A stretch of 64,000 bases of DNA from Gordonia heveisoli (GTDB lineage: Bacteria; Actinomycetota; Actinomycetes; Mycobacteriales; Mycobacteriaceae). How positions within the stretch are numbered: position 1 is the first letter of the stretch; every line of letters starts with the position of its first letter. The position numbers were made by a program, and so were the translations under genes. Of the stretch, positions 62,264-64,000 are shown piece after piece. The notes beneath the pieces were generated by a model, which was not told the origin of the DNA, ran no database searches, and saw nothing but the letters and a program-made list of their open reading frames with translations. The DNA lies in NCBI RefSeq assembly GCF_030315745.1, contig NZ_JASXSH010000004.1, positions 124,001 through 188,000 on the forward strand, written 5' to 3'.

Positions 62264-63448
62264 GTGGCCCCCTCCCCCATCCTGACCAGGTATTCGACCG
62301 CCGGCGCCGTGCCCGGACCGGGCGGCGCGACACCCCCTGATCTCGCCTGGCACCACGGCGACCCCTTCGGGGAGCAGCGCGCGGCAACCACCGGCGTCAT
62401 CATCGTCGACCGCTCCGATCGCGCGGTGATCGAACTGTCCGGCCCCGAGCGACTCACCTGGCTACACACGATCTCCAGCCAGCATGTCAGTGGCCTCGCC
62501 GACCGGCAGAGTGCGGAGAACCTGTCCCTGGACGCGAACGGCCGCGTCGAAGAGCATTTCCTCCTGACCGACATCGACGAGGTCACCTGGATCGACACCG
62601 AGGCACAGCGAGGTACGGCACTGCTGGATTTCCTCACCAAGATGGTCTTCTGGGCCAAGGTCACCACCGGCCCCCGGCCGGACATGTCGGTGATCACCCT
62701 CGTCGGCCCGGCGGCGGTCAGCGGCCCGGTCGCCGACCTCCTCGAGATCGACGCGGACGCCCCCGTCTACTCCGCAGGCGATCTCCCCGAGGTCCACCAC
62801 GACGACGAACCACTGGGCTTCTGGCGTCGGATGCCGCCGATCGGTGAGGGCCGCGACCTGCCCGTCGTCGACCTGGTCATCCCCGCACACATTCTCGACA
62901 CGTGGTGGAGCAATCTCGTCGACGCCGGCGCACGGATGGCAGGCACCTGGGCCTACGAAGCCCACCGCGTCGCCGCCCACCGACCTCGGCTCGGCGTCGA
63001 CACCGACGACCGCACCATCCCCCACGAGGTCGACTGGATCGGCGGCCCCGCCGAGGGCGGCGCGGTCCACTTGGACAAGGGGTGCTACCGCGGCCAGGAG
63101 ACGGTCGCACGCGTGCACAACCTGGGTAAGTCACCGCGCAGGCTGGCGCTGCTGCACCTCGACGGCAGCAGCGAGGAACGCCCGGCCACCGGCGACCCGG
63201 TCACCGCAGGCGGACGCACCGTCGGCCGGGTCGGCTCGGTCGTCGACCACTTCGAGTTCGGGCCCATCGCGTTGGCACTGGTCAAACGCAATGTCGGCGC
63301 CGATGTCGATCTGGTCATCGGCGCCGATCACCCCGTTGCCGCCCGCATCGATCCCGATTCCCTCCACGCCGACGATCAGCCGCAGGCGGGTCGCGCGGCC
63401 GTCGAACGCCTACGCCGCGGACCGTCGACCCCGGCGGACGCCGAGTGA
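62264..63448 (+). CDS. ygfZ: Folate-binding protein YgfZ
   Basis: GcvT-like tetrahydrofolate-binding protein of 394 residues involved in iron-sulfur cluster maintenance. The signature KGCYRGQE (about 272-279) is diagnostic; GPERLTWLHTISSQHV and the C-terminal GGRTVGRVGSVVDHFEFG strand fit the family. GTG start at 62264. The stop overlaps the MOSC gene start by 4 bp (GTGA). Confidence 0.93.
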   Translation: MAPSPILTRYSTAGAVPGPGGATPPDLAWHHGDPFGEQRAATTGVIIVDRSDRAVIELSGPERLTWLHTISSQHVSGLADRQSAENLSLDANGRVEEHFLLTDIDEVTWIDTEAQRGTALLDFLTKMVFWAKVTTGPRPDMSVITLVGPAAVSGPVADLLEIDADAPVYSAGDLPEVHHDDEPLGFWRRMPPIGEGRDLPVVDLVIPAHILDTWWSNLVDAGARMAGTWAYEAHRVAAHRPRLGVDTDDRTIPHEVDWIGGPAEGGAVHLDKGCYRGQETVARVHNLGKSPRRLALLHLDGSSEERPATGDPVTAGGRTVGRVGSVVDHFEFGPIALALVKRNVGADVDLVIGADHPVAARIDPDSLHADDQPQAGRAAVERLRRGPSTPADAE

Positions 63449-64000
63449 GCACCACCGGCCGCATCCTCGCGGTTTGTGCCGCCCACGACGACGTCATCCT
63501 CGACGGCGTAGGTGCGTCGGCCATCGACAAACGTCCGCTTTCCGGCCCGGTCGAGGTCGGCGAGCTCGGCCTGGCCACCGACCACGTCTGCGACACCAAA
63601 CACCACGGCGGACTCGACCAGGCCGTCTACGCCTACGACGACGCCGAGGCGAGACGCTGGGCCGACGAACTCGGGCGTGATCTCCCGCACGGTTGGTTCG
63701 GCGAGAACCTCCGCGTGAGCGGACTGCTGGTCACCGACGCGATCGTCGGCGAACGCTGGCAGGTGGGTACCGACGGGCTACTGCTGGAGACGACGATTCC
63801 CCGCACCCCATGCCGCACCTTCGGCGCCTGGGCCGGCGAACCACGTTGGGTGAAACGGTTCATGGAACGCGGCGATACCGGCGCCTACCTGCGCGTTATC
63901 TCACCCGGCCGCGTCCAGCCCGACGACGAGATCCGCGTCGTCCACCGTCCCACCCACGGCGCAACGGTGCGCGATCTGTTGTTCGGCACCAACCCCGACG
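63445..64000 (+). CDS. MOSC-domain protein (YiiM-like), 3' end cut by window
   Basis: About 185 residues visible: GRILAVCAAHDD, SGPVEVGELGLATDHVCDTKHHGG, AVYAYD, WFGENLRVSGL, IVGERWQVGTDGLLLETTIPRTPC and MERGDTGAYLRV. These are the MOSC fold features, with the conserved cysteine (RTPCRTF) that can carry a molybdenum cofactor sulfur. GTG at 63445 overlaps the ygfZ stop. The 3' end runs past the window, so the full length is unknown. Substrate unknown; YiiM relatives reduce N-hydroxylated compounds. Confidence 0.88.
   Translation, partial: MSTTGRILAVCAAHDDVILDGVGASAIDKRPLSGPVEVGELGLATDHVCDTKHHGGLDQAVYAYDDAEARRWADELGRDLPHGWFGENLRVSGLLVTDAIVGERWQVGTDGLLLETTIPRTPCRTFGAWAGEPRWVKRFMERGDTGAYLRVISPGRVQPDDEIRVVHRPTHGATVRDLLFGTNPD

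Noticed and set aside
1..64000. tRNA, rRNA, CRISPR array or insertion sequence
   Set aside because: I looked for cloverleaf arms, CCA ends, regularly spaced repeats and transposase motifs and saw none.

Overview
This is a high-GC actinobacterial chromosome segment from the mycolic-acid group (Mycobacteriales), most like Gordonia or a close relative. The evidence is gene content and order: mycothiol glycosyltransferase MshA, SenX3-RegX3, CarD, DisA, MhuD, ribosomal protein bS22, frequent GTG starts and ATGA/GTGA overlaps. Two blocks match, from memory and not from a search, gene runs of Mycobacterium tuberculosis: positions 1-27032 resemble Rv0511 back to Rv0486, and 37409-52727 resemble Rv3579c-Rv3592. 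All names and roles come from reading the translations; no database was searched.

Layout. 1-4790: rex-hemA-hemC-hemD/cobA operon on the minus strand, with a perfect Rex operator upstream of rex. 4793-8556: glutaredoxin-like protein, HAD phosphatase, a P450 resembling the CYP102 heme domain, and a divergent TetR regulator. 8566-18706: dehydrogenase, acyltransferase, atypical SDR, bS22, HTH protein, proC, hotdog thioesterase, TIM-barrel isomerase-like protein, large acidic membrane protein and Ppx/GppA phosphatase. 18824-27032: cysteine-rich unknown protein, regX3-senX3, GNAT, gpmA, acyl-CoA ligase, YbjN protein and mshA.

27143-37397 is a 10-kb stretch separating the two syntenic blocks and looks accessory: P450 plus TetR operon, zinc ABC transporter (znuA-znuC-znuB), DUF2599-like lipoprotein, an alpha/beta hydrolase lacking its nucleophile, a type B carboxylesterase, a lone pxpA and a third P450. 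37409-41523 is a minus-strand run: carD upstream, then ispD, ispF, cysS, rlmB. 41941-52727 holds lpqE-like, a beta-propeller-like protein, radA, a thioesterase, disA, a membrane protein, canB/mutY with overlapping start codons, a Pro/Gly/Tyr-rich membrane protein, a hydrolase, mhuD and a LON-domain protein. 52737-53230 is a small island of two short, possibly truncated genes. 53458-64000 holds an aldehyde dehydrogenase behind a perfect KstR-type box, the cytochrome bd operon cydABDC, a class IV PLP enzyme, YgfZ and a MOSC protein cut by the window end.

The housekeeping themes are heme synthesis, redox sensing (Rex, bd oxidase, mycothiol), phosphate sensing, isoprenoid precursors and DNA integrity signalling. 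I see no rRNA, tRNA, CRISPR array, insertion sequence or prophage. The most testable observations are regulatory palindromes: the Rex operator, two TetR-type operators beside P450 genes, a KstR box, an inverted repeat upstream of cydA and 11-bp repeats upstream of senX3. Others are a catalytically defective hydrolase, a gene pair that looks like fused remnants, and three in-frame tandem repeats.
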